Part shown: piece after piece, positions 1 to 8,197 of the stretch
How the letters are laid out: the number at the start of each line of letters is the position of its first letter
Numbering within the stretch: position 1 is the first letter of the stretch
Translations under genes and position numbers: made by a program
Notes under the pieces: generated by a model
Told to the model about the DNA's origin: nothing
Databases searched by the model: none
The model's input: the letters and a program-made list of their open reading frames with translations, nothing else
Source: Hungatella sp. UBA5385
Lineage (GTDB): Bacteria; Bacillota; Clostridia; Lachnospirales; Lachnospiraceae
Length of the DNA stretch: 64,000 nt
Assembly (NCBI GenBank): GCA_002409995.1
Contig: DHOR01000030.1
Coordinates: 62,001 to 126,000 of the forward strand
Reading direction: 5' to 3'

Positions 1-1205
1 TTGCGCTGATTCTGTGGACTTATACCCAGACAAATTCTGCAATGGCAGTTTCTCTTATGTCCTTTTGCAGATTCCTTCCCTACTGTCTTGTAAGTTTTTT
101 TGCCGGAGGATTTATTGACAGACATTCTAAGAAAGCAATTATGCTGACAGCTGATACCATAGCTGCAGCCGGTTCTTTACTGGTCTGTTTTCTATGGTGG
201 TTTGGCAGACTGGAGGTTACCCATATCTACATTGTCAACTTCATCATAGGCTTTATGAACTCCTTTCAGATGCCTGCACAGTCAGTAGCAGTGGGAATTC
301 TGGTGCCAAAGGATCGTTTGGCACAGATGAGCGGTCTGGATTCATTTTCAGGTAATCTGGTATCTGTTCTCTCTCCCGTACTTGCCTCTTCTCTGTTTGC
401 ATTTGGAGGTTTGGGGGCTGTGATGACGTTTGATCTTCTGTCATTTTTATTTAACTTTATTATTCTTGCAGGTTTTATTAAGATACCTGAGAATCTAAAG
501 ATCAATGGAGATAGAAGGCATATTCTATCAGGTACTGCTGACGGCTTTTCATTCTTATTCCGCAGTAAAAGCTTATGGTATTTAATCATTTCCATGGCAG
601 TGATCAACTTCTTTTCCAGGCTGACTTATGAGAATATACTATCTCCCATGATTCTTGCCAGAAGCAATAACAACAGCATGGTTCTGGGAACAGTGAATAC
701 AGTTTTGGGAATAGGCGGTATTTTAAGCGGTATTTTTGTATCCACAGGGAAAATCAGAATAAACAGTGTGAAGTTTATCTACTATTCCTGTGCTGCTTCA
801 TTTTTACTTGGAGATATGATCATGGGACTTGGGCAAAATGTGTTCTGGTGGAGCGCAGCTGCTCTGGGAGCCAGTCTTCCCATCAGTTTCATTGCTGCCG
901 GTCAGAATATGATTTTATACAGAAACATTCCACGGCAATTACAGGGAAGTGTATTTTCCATAAGAAATGCCATTCAGCACAGCACCATTCCAATTGGAAT
1001 ATTACTGGGTGGTTATCTGGCTGACTACGTATTCGAACCGTTTATGAAATCCGGTTCTCCTTTCGCAAAAGTACTTGGTCATATGACAGGTACAGGTAAT
1101 GGCAGTGGAATGGCGGTTATGTTTTTGTGCACCTCTGTTTTGGGTTGTGTATTCAGCTTGGTTGTCTGCCAGAAAAGGGAGATTCGGGATATAGATATGA
1201 AATAG
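1..1205 (+). CDS. MFS transporter, 5' end cut by window edge
   Basis: Membrane transporter of the major facilitator superfamily; substrate unknown. The frame is open from base 3, so the first ATG at 42 is internal and the true start lies before the window. The visible ~400 residues show many hydrophobic segments, and the short motif GGFIDRHSKKAIM matches the cytoplasmic loop between TM2 and TM3 of drug-efflux-type MFS proteins. The C-terminus QKREIRDIDMK is a typical cytoplasmic tail. A strong bidirectional terminator follows at about 1307-1350, separating it from the convergent spo0E-like gene. It could be a macrolide-efflux (MefA/TetV-like) family member, but the substrate cannot be read from the sequence. 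Confidence 0.85.
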   Translation, partial: ALILWTYTQTNSAMAVSLMSFCRFLPYCLVSFFAGGFIDRHSKKAIMLTADTIAAAGSLLVCFLWWFGRLEVTHIYIVNFIIGFMNSFQMPAQSVAVGILVPKDRLAQMSGLDSFSGNLVSVLSPVLASSLFAFGGLGAVMTFDLLSFLFNFIILAGFIKIPENLKINGDRRHILSGTADGFSFLFRSKSLWYLIISMAVINFFSRLTYENILSPMILARSNNNSMVLGTVNTVLGIGGILSGIFVSTGKIRINSVKFIYYSCAASFLLGDMIMGLGQNVFWWSAAALGASLPISFIAAGQNMILYRNIPRQLQGSVFSIRNAIQHSTIPIGILLGGYLADYVFEPFMKSGSPFAKVLGHMTGTGNGSGMAVMFLCTSVLGCVFSLVVCQKREIRDIDMK

Positions 1206-1234
1206 CAGATATGAAGGTATGGATATAAAATTAT

Positions 1235-1299
1235 AGATATAGACTTACAGATATAGAGTTACAGATATAGAGTTTAGATATAGAGTTACAGATATAAGG
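1235..1299. repeat. 14-bp tandem repeat, ~4.5 units
   Basis: Just after the MFS stop codon there are about 4.5 head-to-tail copies of AGATATAGAGTTAC (units starting at 1235, 1249, 1263, 1276 and 1290), with one or two changes per unit and one unit short by a base. This is a simple-sequence minisatellite in the 3' untranslated region; no function is evident. Confidence 0.8.
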
Positions 1300-1306
1300 T
1301 AAAAAA

Positions 1307-1350
1307 ATAAGGGTATTACAAAGTTGAATCATTTGTAATATCCTTATTTT
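1307..1350. terminator. Bidirectional intrinsic terminator
   Basis: Inverted repeat AATAAGGGTATTACAAA / TTTGTAATATCCTTATT around a short loop, with a run of A on the left and TTTT on the right, so it can stop transcripts of the MFS gene (+) and of the spo0E-like gene (-). Confidence 0.85.
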
Positions 1351-1410
1351 ACAGCCGTTAAAAGCAGCTTAATGTCTGACTTTGTCACAGCTGCTCACTA
1401 TGTCATGCGA

Positions 1411-1560
1411 TTAATAGCCAGCTACGATGTACTGTTCAATTAACTGGTCCAACTCGACGCTTCTTTGATAAATAATATCTGTTTCATCCTTATCAATGCT
1501 CTTGTCAAGCTTTTCACGAGCTTCTTCAATCTGACATACTAATTTCTCTTTAGGATTCAT
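1411..1560 (-). CDS. Spo0E-like sporulation aspartyl-phosphate phosphatase
   Basis: A 49-residue protein of the Spo0E family, small two-helix phosphatases that remove phosphate from Spo0A~P and so restrain sporulation. The family signature S-x-x-x-D is present in the second helix (YQRSVELDQLIEQY); the first helix is VCQIEEAREKLDK. The start is the ATG at 1560 because AAAGGAG lies about 10 bases upstream; a longer frame running into lgt has no ribosome site. It lies 26 bases downstream of lgt on the same strand and may be co-transcribed. It indicates a spore-forming Firmicute. The exact target cannot be proven from sequence. Confidence 0.85.
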   Translation of the reverse strand: MNPKEKLVCQIEEAREKLDKSIDKDETDIIYQRSVELDQLIEQYIVAGY

Positions 1561-1586
1561 AGATACCTTTCTCCTTTGCTCATTAT

Positions 1587-2441
1587 TCATCGCTTGCGGT
1601 AATTCCAGAAGAGCATAACAGCGGAAAAGCAAACCAGTACAAGTGACAGAGCTTGTGATACTGCAATGCCGGTTCCAAAGAAAATCAACTGGTCCGTACG
1701 GAGTCCCTCAATCCAAGCACGTCCCAATCCATAACCCAGCAGATAAATAAGTAGCATCTCCCCATCAAATTTCTTTCGTTTGCGATACCAGAGCATAAAT
1801 ATTAACAATCCCAAATTCCAAACCGATTCATAGAGGAAAGTTGGATGTACCTGTATATATTCCACTCCATTTTCCACGATAAGGTGGTTTAAAATATCCT
1901 GAGATATCATACTCTCACTAACTAAAGCTCTTCTGATCCTCATGGCAAACAGACTATCTGTATATCCGCCAAATGCTTCACAATTAAAGAAGTTTCCCCA
2001 TCTTCCAATAATCTGACCTGTTATCAAACCCAGGACCCCACTGTCAGCCATTGATAAGAAGGATAGTTTCTTTACTTTGGTGAAAACAGTAAGGGTAATG
2101 ACTGCTCCTATAACACCGCCATAGATAGCAAGTCCGCCTCCCCTGGTATTAAATACCTGCAGTAAATTGTCCTTATAGTTGTCCCAGTCAAATATAACGT
2201 AATAAATACGGGCTCCTATAATAGAAAATATAATTGCATACAAAGCGAAGTCCAAATAGATGTCAGGGTCCTGACCTCTACGTTTGGCGTCACTTGTTGC
2301 AACCCACATTCCTGCCAGTATTCCAATCCCAATGATAATCCCGTAAAAAGCAATGCGGAATCCAAATATCGAGATACTGTTTCGCAAATGGTCAATAGTA
2401 ATGCCCAAATGAACAAAACTAATATCTACTGTATTTGCCAT
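1587..2441 (-). CDS. lgt: Prolipoprotein diacylglyceryl transferase
   Basis: Transfers diacylglycerol from phosphatidylglycerol to the lipobox cysteine of prelipoproteins, in the cytoplasmic membrane. At 284 residues it has the usual Lgt length and about seven membrane segments. The Lgt signature GRWGNFFNCEAFGG is in the middle, and HPTFLYES matches the conserved H-P-x-x-x-Y-E region towards the C-terminus. A clear AAGGAG lies before the ATG. It would serve lipoproteins such as those encoded at 31110, 49163 and 57845. The spo0E-like gene follows closely. Confidence 0.97.
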   Translation of the reverse strand: MANTVDISFVHLGITIDHLRNSISIFGFRIAFYGIIIGIGILAGMWVATSDAKRRGQDPDIYLDFALYAIIFSIIGARIYYVIFDWDNYKDNLLQVFNTRGGGLAIYGGVIGAVITLTVFTKVKKLSFLSMADSGVLGLITGQIIGRWGNFFNCEAFGGYTDSLFAMRIRRALVSESMISQDILNHLIVENGVEYIQVHPTFLYESVWNLGLLIFMLWYRKRKKFDGEMLLIYLLGYGLGRAWIEGLRTDQLIFFGTGIAVSQALSLVLVCFSAVMLFWNYRKR

Positions 2442-2656
2442 TCGTAATCTCCTTTCGATGTTTCCTTTATTTTACCCCTTAATATCTTAAAAATCAAACA
2501 GATTCGCACGACATATTCGACCATATTTCGACACGTATTCCGTCACCATAGGTTCTATTTGAGTTTAACTCTTTTATTTTTATGGATAATATGCTATTCT
2601 ATATTAGTTATAAAAAAAAATCAACTATAAATTATATAATATAGGAAGGTAATAGT

Positions 2657-3754
2657 ATGAAATTAGGTATTGTAGGATTGCCAAACGTTGGTAAAAGCAC
2701 ACTTTTTAACTCATTGACCAAGGCAGGAGCAGAATCTGCCAACTATCCATTCTGCACCATTGACCCAAATGTGGGAGTTGTAACAGTTCCAGATGCCCGT
2801 CTTGGCAAGCTGGCTGCTCTCTATAATTCCGCAAAAATCCTCCCTGCAGTCATTGAATTTGTAGATATTGCAGGTCTGGTAAAAGGCGCATCCAAGGGTG
2901 AAGGTCTGGGCAATCAGTTCCTCTCCAACATCCGTGAGGTAGATGCCATTGTCCACGTAGTCCGCTGTTTCGAAGACCCTAACGTCATCCATGTAGACGG
3001 CAGTGTAGATCCGCTTCGTGATATTGAAACCATTAATCTGGAGCTTATTTTCTCAGATTTAGAGATTCTGGACCGCCGTATGGCAAAAACCGGCAAAGGC
3101 GCAAATAATGATAAAGCTCTTGCAAAGGAGCTGGAAATCTTAAAAGAATTAAAGGCTCACTTAGAGGATGGCAAGCTTGCCAGCAGTTTTGATACTGAAG
3201 ACGAGGATATCCGCAGTTTCGTAGCTTCCTTAAATCTTCTTACATTTAAGCCTGTGATCTTCGCTTCTAACGTTTCTGAGGATGATCTGGCTGATGACGG
3301 AGCTTCCAATACTTATGTAGCCCAGGTACGCCAGTTTGCCAAAGAAAACAACAGTGAGGTATTTGTCATCTGCGCACAGATTGAGCAGGAAATCGCAGAG
3401 CTGGAGGAAGACGAGAAAAAGATGTTCTTAGAGGATTTAGGTTTAACTGAATCCGGTCTGGAGAAGCTGATTGCTGCCAGCTATCATCTTCTTGGTCTCA
3501 TCAGCTATCTCACAGCAGGCCCTATGGAGACAAGAGCCTGGACCATTAAGGAAGGCACAAAAGCTCCTCAGGCTGCCGGGAAGATTCATACTGACTTTGA
3601 GCGTGGATTTATCAGGGCTGAGGTTGTTCACTATGATGATTTGATGAGCTGCGGGTCCCATAATGCGGCTAAGGAGAAGGGGCTTGTTCGGCTTGAAGGT
3701 AAGGAATACGTTGTCAAAGACGGGGACGTTGTGTTGTTCCGCTTTAATGTGTAG
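2657..3754 (+). CDS. ychF: Redox-regulated ATPase YchF (Obg-like)
   Basis: Universal P-loop NTPase of the Obg family that in known members prefers ATP and binds ribosomes. At 365 residues it is full length. Visible parts: the P-loop GLPNVGKS at residues 7-14, switch/G3 region DIAGLVKGASKGEGLGN around 70-86, a central coiled-coil region, and the C-terminal TGS domain ending in GDVVLFRFNV. The AGGAAGG ribosome site is well placed. It stands alone, divergent from lgt. Only 5 bases after its stop begins a 241-bp palindromic repeat that probably forms its 3' end. Confidence 0.97.
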   Translation: MKLGIVGLPNVGKSTLFNSLTKAGAESANYPFCTIDPNVGVVTVPDARLGKLAALYNSAKILPAVIEFVDIAGLVKGASKGEGLGNQFLSNIREVDAIVHVVRCFEDPNVIHVDGSVDPLRDIETINLELIFSDLEILDRRMAKTGKGANNDKALAKELEILKELKAHLEDGKLASSFDTEDEDIRSFVASLNLLTFKPVIFASNVSEDDLADDGASNTYVAQVRQFAKENNSEVFVICAQIEQEIAELEEDEKKMFLEDLGLTESGLEKLIAASYHLLGLISYLTAGPMETRAWTIKEGTKAPQAAGKIHTDFERGFIRAEVVHYDDLMSCGSHNAAKEKGLVRLEGKEYVVKDGDVVLFRFNV

Positions 3755-3759
3755 GTTAT

Positions 3760-4000
3760 GGAAAAAAGTAATGCCCCTTAGGTTCTGCTCATGGTTTCGG
3801 GTGGGACAGGTGTAAGGAAAAATGGTCAGGGATTTTGTGGCACCGGCTTCACTCACTGAGTTTTTTGATAAAAACTCAGTTCGGGCGCCTGCAAGTCTGA
3901 TTCGAAATCAGACTTGCTCCACTAAATCCCTGACCATTTTTCCTAACGCCTGTCGACACCCTGCACACTTCCCATAACCTAAGGGGCATTACTTTTTTCC
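3760..4000 (+). repeat. 241-bp structured palindromic repeat, copy 1
   Basis: Fills the gap after ychF. The outer arms 3760-3784 and 3976-4000 are perfectly complementary (25 bp) and the right arm ends in a T-run. A second long stem pairs 3813-3835 with 3924-3946 (22 of 23). Inside are two hairpins: 3855-3865/3870-3880 (11 bp) and 3891-3902/3906-3917 (12 bp). A second copy lies at 8935-9176 on the other strand. The arms differ between copies but stay complementary. Open frames across this element (around 3443-3856 on the minus strand) are spurious. It probably works as a ychF terminator and may be a mobile or RNA-structured element. Confidence 0.9.
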
Positions 4001-4101
4001 CGCGGAATCTTTCGCGATTCTACATTGGGATTTTTGTGACTCTGGGTGGTCGTTTTGGGTTTTAGGTTTTAGGATTTAGAATAAAAAATCCTTTTCAATA
4101 A
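4001..4101. other. AT-rich spacer with small hairpins
   Basis: Holds CGCG-flanked and GGATTT/AAATCC short inverted repeats plus GGTTTTAGG-type runs between the repeat element and the next gene. The GGATTT hairpin followed by TTTT could be a weak terminator. Nothing else is recognised. Confidence 0.4.
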
Positions 4102-4749
4102 TTAAAACAAATGTACCATTTGAGAATATAAATGATCTGGTTCGGAAAGGTATATGTTTGTGGGGACTTTATCTTTGATGTAATTTATGATGTTGATAAT
4201 ATGTTGTTTATAGTACCAGTTGCCAGTGTCAAAATACATATTTCGTTCATTATAGATGATTCTTCCATATTCTCCAGGTTTTAAGTTAAATGCGGTTTCG
4301 TTTAATATGTCTTTATAATAAAAGGCTGAATCTTTGTTTAGAAAATCCTCATTATGACCTCTTCGATAGAATTGACCCTTTCTGCCTTCAAAAAAGCGCA
4401 CCTTATAGACCCCATCTATTAAGCTGAAATGCGTATTGGGGATATTGGATTTATTAGGGTCGGAATATACAATCCGGCTTTTTTCCTTAATTATACGCTT
4501 TACTTCAACCATTCTATGTTGAAGCTGATGATCTTCCATATCCTTATATATATATTTATTGAACTCTATTAAGTCCATAATCTTTATACCGATCTGATAA
4601 AAATTCTGGCGATTTACAATAATCTTCTCATCAGAAATTTTATAATCTGGCACCTTATAAGATAAAGGGAATCTGCTTCTGCATTCTGCAAACTTTCCAC
4701 CTCTTTCACTCTTATCCCATTGTAAACAAATCTTCTGAATCAACAACAT
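4102..4749 (-). CDS. Hypothetical protein, 215 aa
   Basis: Not recognised. The protein is soluble, charged, and rich in Tyr, Asn and Lys, with no signal peptide or membrane segment. Blocks such as GVYKVRFFEGRKGQFYRRGH and YYKQHIINIINYIKDKVPTNIYLSEPDH look like a folded domain, not random translation. The start ATG at 4749 is preceded by GAAGGGA; another Met around residue 58 (MDLIEF) could also serve. It is the second gene of a pair with the 77-residue frame 24 bases upstream, at the edge of the accessory island. Its function cannot be inferred from context. Confidence 0.6.
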   Translation of the reverse strand: MLLIQKICLQWDKSERGGKFAECRSRFPLSYKVPDYKISDEKIIVNRQNFYQIGIKIMDLIEFNKYIYKDMEDHQLQHRMVEVKRIIKEKSRIVYSDPNKSNIPNTHFSLIDGVYKVRFFEGRKGQFYRRGHNEDFLNKDSAFYYKDILNETAFNLKPGEYGRIIYNERNMYFDTGNWYYKQHIINIINYIKDKVPTNIYLSEPDHLYSQMVHLF

Positions 4750-4773
4750 CTTTATCCCTTCTCTACCTCGTAA

Positions 4774-5007
4774 TTACTTCTTTCCAGCAACATAATTCGG
4801 CATTCTATGTATTTTTTTAGGTTTTATTAATTGACTTATTTTAGAATATAAAAGACGAGACTTTTCATCATCAAATCGAACATAAATTCCCGGAGCCACG
4901 GATTGATCATTATACTTAGACTTTTTCCCTACAAAGAAGAATCCATTATTATTAACTCTAACTGTACTTATCTCCGAAATTTTCAGTTCAGCCTCATCAC
5001 TCCCCAT
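4774..5007 (-). CDS. Hypothetical protein, 77 aa, possibly the 3' part of a cut gene
   Basis: Small basic protein with no recognised family (core GFFFVGKKSKYNDQ, end PNYVAGKK). No good ribosome site is placed before the ATG: the nearest GGAG is about 16 bases away and belongs to the recombinase reading frame. Because the recombinase homology stops abruptly at about 5028, this frame may be the C-terminal remainder of a gene whose 5' part was lost at the same junction. It is followed after 24 bases by the 215-residue hypothetical gene. Confidence 0.4.
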   Translation of the reverse strand: MGSDEAELKISEISTVRVNNNGFFFVGKKSKYNDQSVAPGIYVRFDDEKSRLLYSKISQLIKPKKIHRMPNYVAGKK

Positions 5008-5014
5008 ATCAAGC

Positions 5015-5197
5015 TCAATATAACTCCTGAAATTTCGGACGGTCTGTATTTTTGCCGCTGAAACCCTTGTCTGTGTATTCCCTGCAACTACCGCCTTTCA
5101 GTTCGTATTTGCAAAACTCAATCTGGCTTTCAATGGAGATAGAATCTTTTTTGTCCACCGATTGTCTTGCATAAATGGCATCTATTCTGTTGTTCAT
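5015..5197 (-). pseudogene. Truncated large serine recombinase (N-terminus only)
   Basis: The first ~58 residues match the N-terminal catalytic domain of TnpX-type large serine recombinases: the nucleophile motif Y-A-R-Q-S puts the catalytic Ser at residue 13, followed by SIESQ, and KGFSGKNTDRPKFQEL is a family landmark. The start is set by AAAGGAG upstream of the ATG at 5197. Normal proteins run to about 500 residues; here homology ends after FQEL and a TGA follows at once. The rest of the catalytic domain and the whole DNA-binding part are gone, so it cannot recombine DNA. It marks the edge of a lost integrative element. Confidence 0.85.
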
Positions 5198-5286
5198 TTC
5201 TTCGCTCCTTTTCTTCAAAAAAGAAACGGAGCTGCTGACAATATAATTATACCGCCAGCAGCCCCGCAAATCAATGTTGTCAAATC

Positions 5287-5478
5287 TTACTTCCCGTTTT
5301 CCGACCTCTGCCGATGGTCGGCATATTTTCGGAACACCTCATAAAGCTGTTGTTCCAGTTCCCGGCGTTTTGCCGCTTCCTGCTTTGGCGTGAGAATGGG
5401 TGTCCGGTTTTCCAGCATGATTTTCTTTCCCTGCAAAGAAACGGTTTCGGTTTCTTTCTTGTAGCTGATATGCTCCAT
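5287..5478 (-). CDS. Small hypothetical protein of mobile elements
   Basis: A 63-residue charged protein, mostly helical by composition (KQEAAKRRELEQQLYEVFRKYAD). Its ATG is preceded by GGGAGG at good distance, so it is probably translated. It sits between the relaxase remnant (upstream, 40 bases) and the recombinase remnant, an order that I recall from clostridial mobilizable elements carrying a MobV relaxase and a serine recombinase. No function is known to me. It is the only intact gene of this block. Confidence 0.6.
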   Translation of the reverse strand: MEHISYKKETETVSLQGKKIMLENRTPILTPKQEAAKRRELEQQLYEVFRKYADHRQRSENGK

Positions 5479-5518
5479 CTATTATCCTCCCTATGAAATT
5501 TTCAAGGTGCAATGCTTC

Positions 5519-6199
5519 TTAAAGCTGGTAGTCTTTCGTATAGGCTTTTCCTTTCTGTTCCCGCCGTACCTGTTCCAGAATATCGGCGGGAATACGGTCA
5601 ACAAGACGCTGGATATTGTGCAGTTCGCTTTCCAGCTTTGCCCGTTCCAGCGTGTCTTTCATCTTGCCTGTTTCACTAGCTTTTGCCCGGGCTTCCAGCT
5701 TTTTATTTTCTGCAAGTAAATCGTCAATCGTAACACGGTATTTTTTTAGCTGTCCGCTGAAATCCTCCATCTGGGGAAACCACTTTTTCAGCAGGGCAAG
5801 GGCTTCCTCTTTTTTCTTTCCGGCGTTCAGCGGCCCGATACCATCTAGCGCCGTTTCAATGGCCCTTACCTGTTTGGAAAGGGAAACCGCTTGTTTGAAT
5901 AACCGGGTGGGGATATGCTTGCGGCCTGTCTGGAATGCGCTTTCCCCGCGCTCCAAGTCGGGATATGCCTTTACCATATGGGCGTGAAAATCGTCCTGCC
6001 ATTTGGAAAGACTGACCCGGTTGCCTAAAATCTCTTTTGCGGATAGGCGGTTGTCCTCGGTTAGCGGCACAAAGGTCAGGTGCATATGGGGCGTTCTCTC
6101 ATCCATGTGCACTACCGCCGAAACGATATTATCCCGCCCTACCCGCTGGATAAGGAAGCGGTGCTTCCCCTGCGGGTGGTATCCCTTTCGAACGGTCAT
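5519..6199 (-). pseudogene. MobV/Pre-type relaxase, N-terminus missing
   Basis: Relaxases of the MobV (plasmid recombination enzyme, Pre) family nick oriT in mobilizable elements. The conserved HUH-like metal motif H-M-D-E-R-T-P-H-M-H is present, followed by FVPLTEDNRLSAKE and a long coiled-coil C-terminal region, so the C-terminal ~205 residues are preserved. The N-terminal ~100 residues that carry the first conserved motif are absent; family homology starts only at about VGRDNIVSAVV, and upstream sequence is unrelated. The base composition is clearly more GC-rich than the neighbouring genes, a sign of transfer. Most likely non-functional. Confidence 0.85.
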
Positions 6200-6300
6200 T
6201 CACTTGTGTTGTCCATCGATGAACTAATCCAAGTGTATACTTTTTAGACCGCCCACCCCGTATATCCACAAGGTTGGAAAATGGGCTGAAAATGAAAAAA

Positions 6301-6330
6301 TTCCACGTTTGTGGAAAGCTATGGTATAAT
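6301..6330 (+). promoter_or_regulatory. Promoter with palindromic operator of the XRE gene
   Basis: A perfect -10 hexamer TATAAT sits at 6325-6330. The inverted repeat TTCCAC-GTTT-GTGGAA at 6301-6316 covers the -35/spacer zone, 43 bases before the ribosome site of the XRE gene. This is the usual layout for autorepression by a Cro/C1-type regulator. Confidence 0.6.
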
Positions 6331-6372
6331 GGGAACAGGTAGAAAACCGAAGCAGGGAAGGGGGATACGGCT

Positions 6373-6819
6373 ATGAATGTGACCTTGACGATACAGGAAC
6401 GGCTAAAGGATTTACGGGTGGAAAACGGCCTGACGCTGGAGCAGTTGGAACAGCGGACAGGCATTTCAAAATCCGCTTTAGGCAACTATGAAACGGAAGA
6501 TTACAAGGATATCAGCCACACCAGCATCGTGACGCTGGCAAAATTCTACGGCGTGTCCACAGACTACCTGCTGGGAATGACGGAAAACAAAAATCACCCA
6601 AACGCAGACCTTGCAGAACTGCATTTGAGTGATGAAATGATAGGGCTATTAAGAAGCGGGAAAATCAATACCCGCCTGCTGTGTGAAATGGCGGCACATA
6701 GGGATTTTGTGAAGTTGTTGGCAGACATTGAGATTTATGTAGATGGGATTGCAAGTATGCAGATACAAAACCTGAATACGCTGGTGGATATGGCGAGGGT
6801 AGAAATTGTCGGGCGATAG
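6373..6819 (+). CDS. XRE-family transcriptional regulator of the mobile element
   Basis: A 148-residue DNA-binding protein. Residues ~6-66 form a Cro/C1-type helix-turn-helix (RLKDLRVENGLTLEQLEQRTGISKSALGNYE), then TDYLLGMTEN and a helical C-terminal part. AAGGGGG lies before the ATG. It reads away from the relaxase remnant, as in clostridial mobile elements where it probably controls transfer genes. It may be shortened at the C-terminus, because a coding-like fragment in another frame begins exactly at its stop codon. The palindrome upstream is its likely binding site. Confidence 0.85.
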   Translation: MNVTLTIQERLKDLRVENGLTLEQLEQRTGISKSALGNYETEDYKDISHTSIVTLAKFYGVSTDYLLGMTENKNHPNADLAELHLSDEMIGLLRSGKINTRLLCEMAAHRDFVKLLADIEIYVDGIASMQIQNLNTLVDMARVEIVGR

Positions 6820-6998
6820 CGGAGGCCGTCAGCTTTACAGGCAGCGCACAGGAACGACAAGTCGTTGTGATGTGCCGCCAGTTGGGGATTGACTATACCA
6901 AACTGACTCCAGAAGAATTTCAAGTGATGATACGGGTATTAGGAAAATCCAAGCATTTGAATATCCCTAAAGGCAAGCACAGGAAAAAACGGAAATGA
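6819..6998 (+). pseudogene. Orphan C-terminal coding fragment
   Basis: A reading frame without a start, one frame shifted from the XRE gene, continues directly after its stop and encodes about 59 residues (AEAVSFTGSAQERQ... to KHRKKRK). The sequence looks real: amphipathic, with a basic end, and as GC-rich as the mobile block. It is either a frameshifted tail of the XRE protein or the 3' remnant of another element gene fused at a deletion point. I do not recognise its family with confidence. Confidence 0.45.
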
Positions 6999-7223
6999 CG
7001 TGATATTGGATTACGAAAGAATGAGTGTAATAAGTTTATTGAAAGTCCCCGTGGTATTAAAGGTGCTGCAAGTATCATGATGGATTTATCAATAATAGAT
7101 AAGAAAAATAGAATACATTGTACTACTTCATATTATTTATGATGTTTGTACAAAACTTGTACACCTAATGCAAAGCAAGATGACATTCAATGCCTTAATA
7201 TATAAGTCACGGAGGATTAATAC
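6999..7223. other. Spacer with a short coding-like remnant and TGTACA pair
   Basis: An open frame of ~47 codons ends with TGA at about 7141 (contains SPRGIKGAASIMMDL) and looks like an old gene end, without start or known family. Next to it, two TGTACA palindromes are separated by AAACT (about 7147-7163), a possible regulator site upstream of the AraC-type gene. No clear promoter was assigned. Confidence 0.3.
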
Positions 7224-8141
7224 ATGAACAGCAGTAAAACTTTTGATGATGTAATACAGTACCTTGAAAAAAATATATTCGACGGCTGTGAAATTGATTA
7301 TAATGAAATATCAAAAATTGCTATGAGTCCGGCAGCTTTATTCCAACGTATTTTTATTTTCATATCGGGTGTCAGTATCGCCGACTATGTAAGAAAACGA
7401 AAGCTGACACTAGCCGGATATGATTTGAAAAATAGCGATATTTCTGTTTTAGATGTAGCAATAAAATATGGGTTTCATTCACATTCTGCATTTTCACGTG
7501 CCTTCAAAGAACACCATGGTATCACGCCATCAGAAGCAAAGCTTGAAACTGCTAAACTAAGTAATTATCTTCCGATTAATTACTTAGAAATGAGATTTAT
7601 AGGAGGAAAACGTATCATGGCAGAAATGAAAAAGATTATTTATAAGGAAGCCGGAGAGCGCCTAATGGTAGGAATGTATCGTGAAACATCATTTTCTGAG
7701 GGTGGGAATGTATGGCAAGACTTCTTCAAAAGTAACGCTATTGAGAAATTAGACATGTTGTCAGATGTAAAATGTTGCGAAGATATTGACGCAAATGCTG
7801 GTATCGGTATGATGTACAATTTTAAAGATATGAATAACTTTGAATGCATTATCGGAGATTTTGTACAGGTTGGTACGGAAATACCAGATGGCCTATTTGC
7901 AAAGTATATTCCTGGTAGTTTAACTGCGCATATTCAAATTGAAGGAAGTAATGTTGCAGAAATACTTGATTCGGCATATTTATTGATTACGGAAGCAATT
8001 GAAAAAACCGGTCAAAAAATTGACCACAATAATTTTTACTGGTGTGAAGTATACACGAACGAACGCTATTGTGAACCTTTAAATCGGGGCGAAAAGGTAA
8101 TTATAGATTATGTACTACCTATTAAAACAGATAGCAACTAA
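7224..8141 (+). CDS. AraC-type regulator with GyrI-like effector domain
   Basis: A 305-residue one-component regulator. Residues ~8-108 carry two AraC helix-turn-helix motifs; the second has the family signature DVAIKYGFHSHSAFSRAFKEHHGITPSE. After a linker, residues ~138-300 form a GyrI/SOUL-type small-molecule binding domain (starting MKKIIYKEAGERLMVGMYRE, with the late EVYTNERY...IDYVLPI pattern). Known relatives (Rob, BmrR-like effector domains) sense drugs or amphiphiles. GGAGG lies well placed before the ATG. It is AT-rich compared with the mobile block before it, and no target gene lies beside it. Confidence 0.88.
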   Translation: MNSSKTFDDVIQYLEKNIFDGCEIDYNEISKIAMSPAALFQRIFIFISGVSIADYVRKRKLTLAGYDLKNSDISVLDVAIKYGFHSHSAFSRAFKEHHGITPSEAKLETAKLSNYLPINYLEMRFIGGKRIMAEMKKIIYKEAGERLMVGMYRETSFSEGGNVWQDFFKSNAIEKLDMLSDVKCCEDIDANAGIGMMYNFKDMNNFECIIGDFVQVGTEIPDGLFAKYIPGSLTAHIQIEGSNVAEILDSAYLLITEAIEKTGQKIDHNNFYWCEVYTNERYCEPLNRGEKVIIDYVLPIKTDSN

Positions 8142-8197
8142 ATTTCACATAATGCTGAATCTATAGATTTCGGTTTATAATTGGCCGCTACGCCTAT

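Noticed and set aside
3443..3856. Minus-strand frame of 137 residues (contains CPTRNHEQNLR), and the similar frame at 9080-9328 (+)
   Set aside because: Both are translations of the same strand of the palindromic repeat and, in the first case, of the antisense of ychF. No ribosome site; similarity comes from the repeat.
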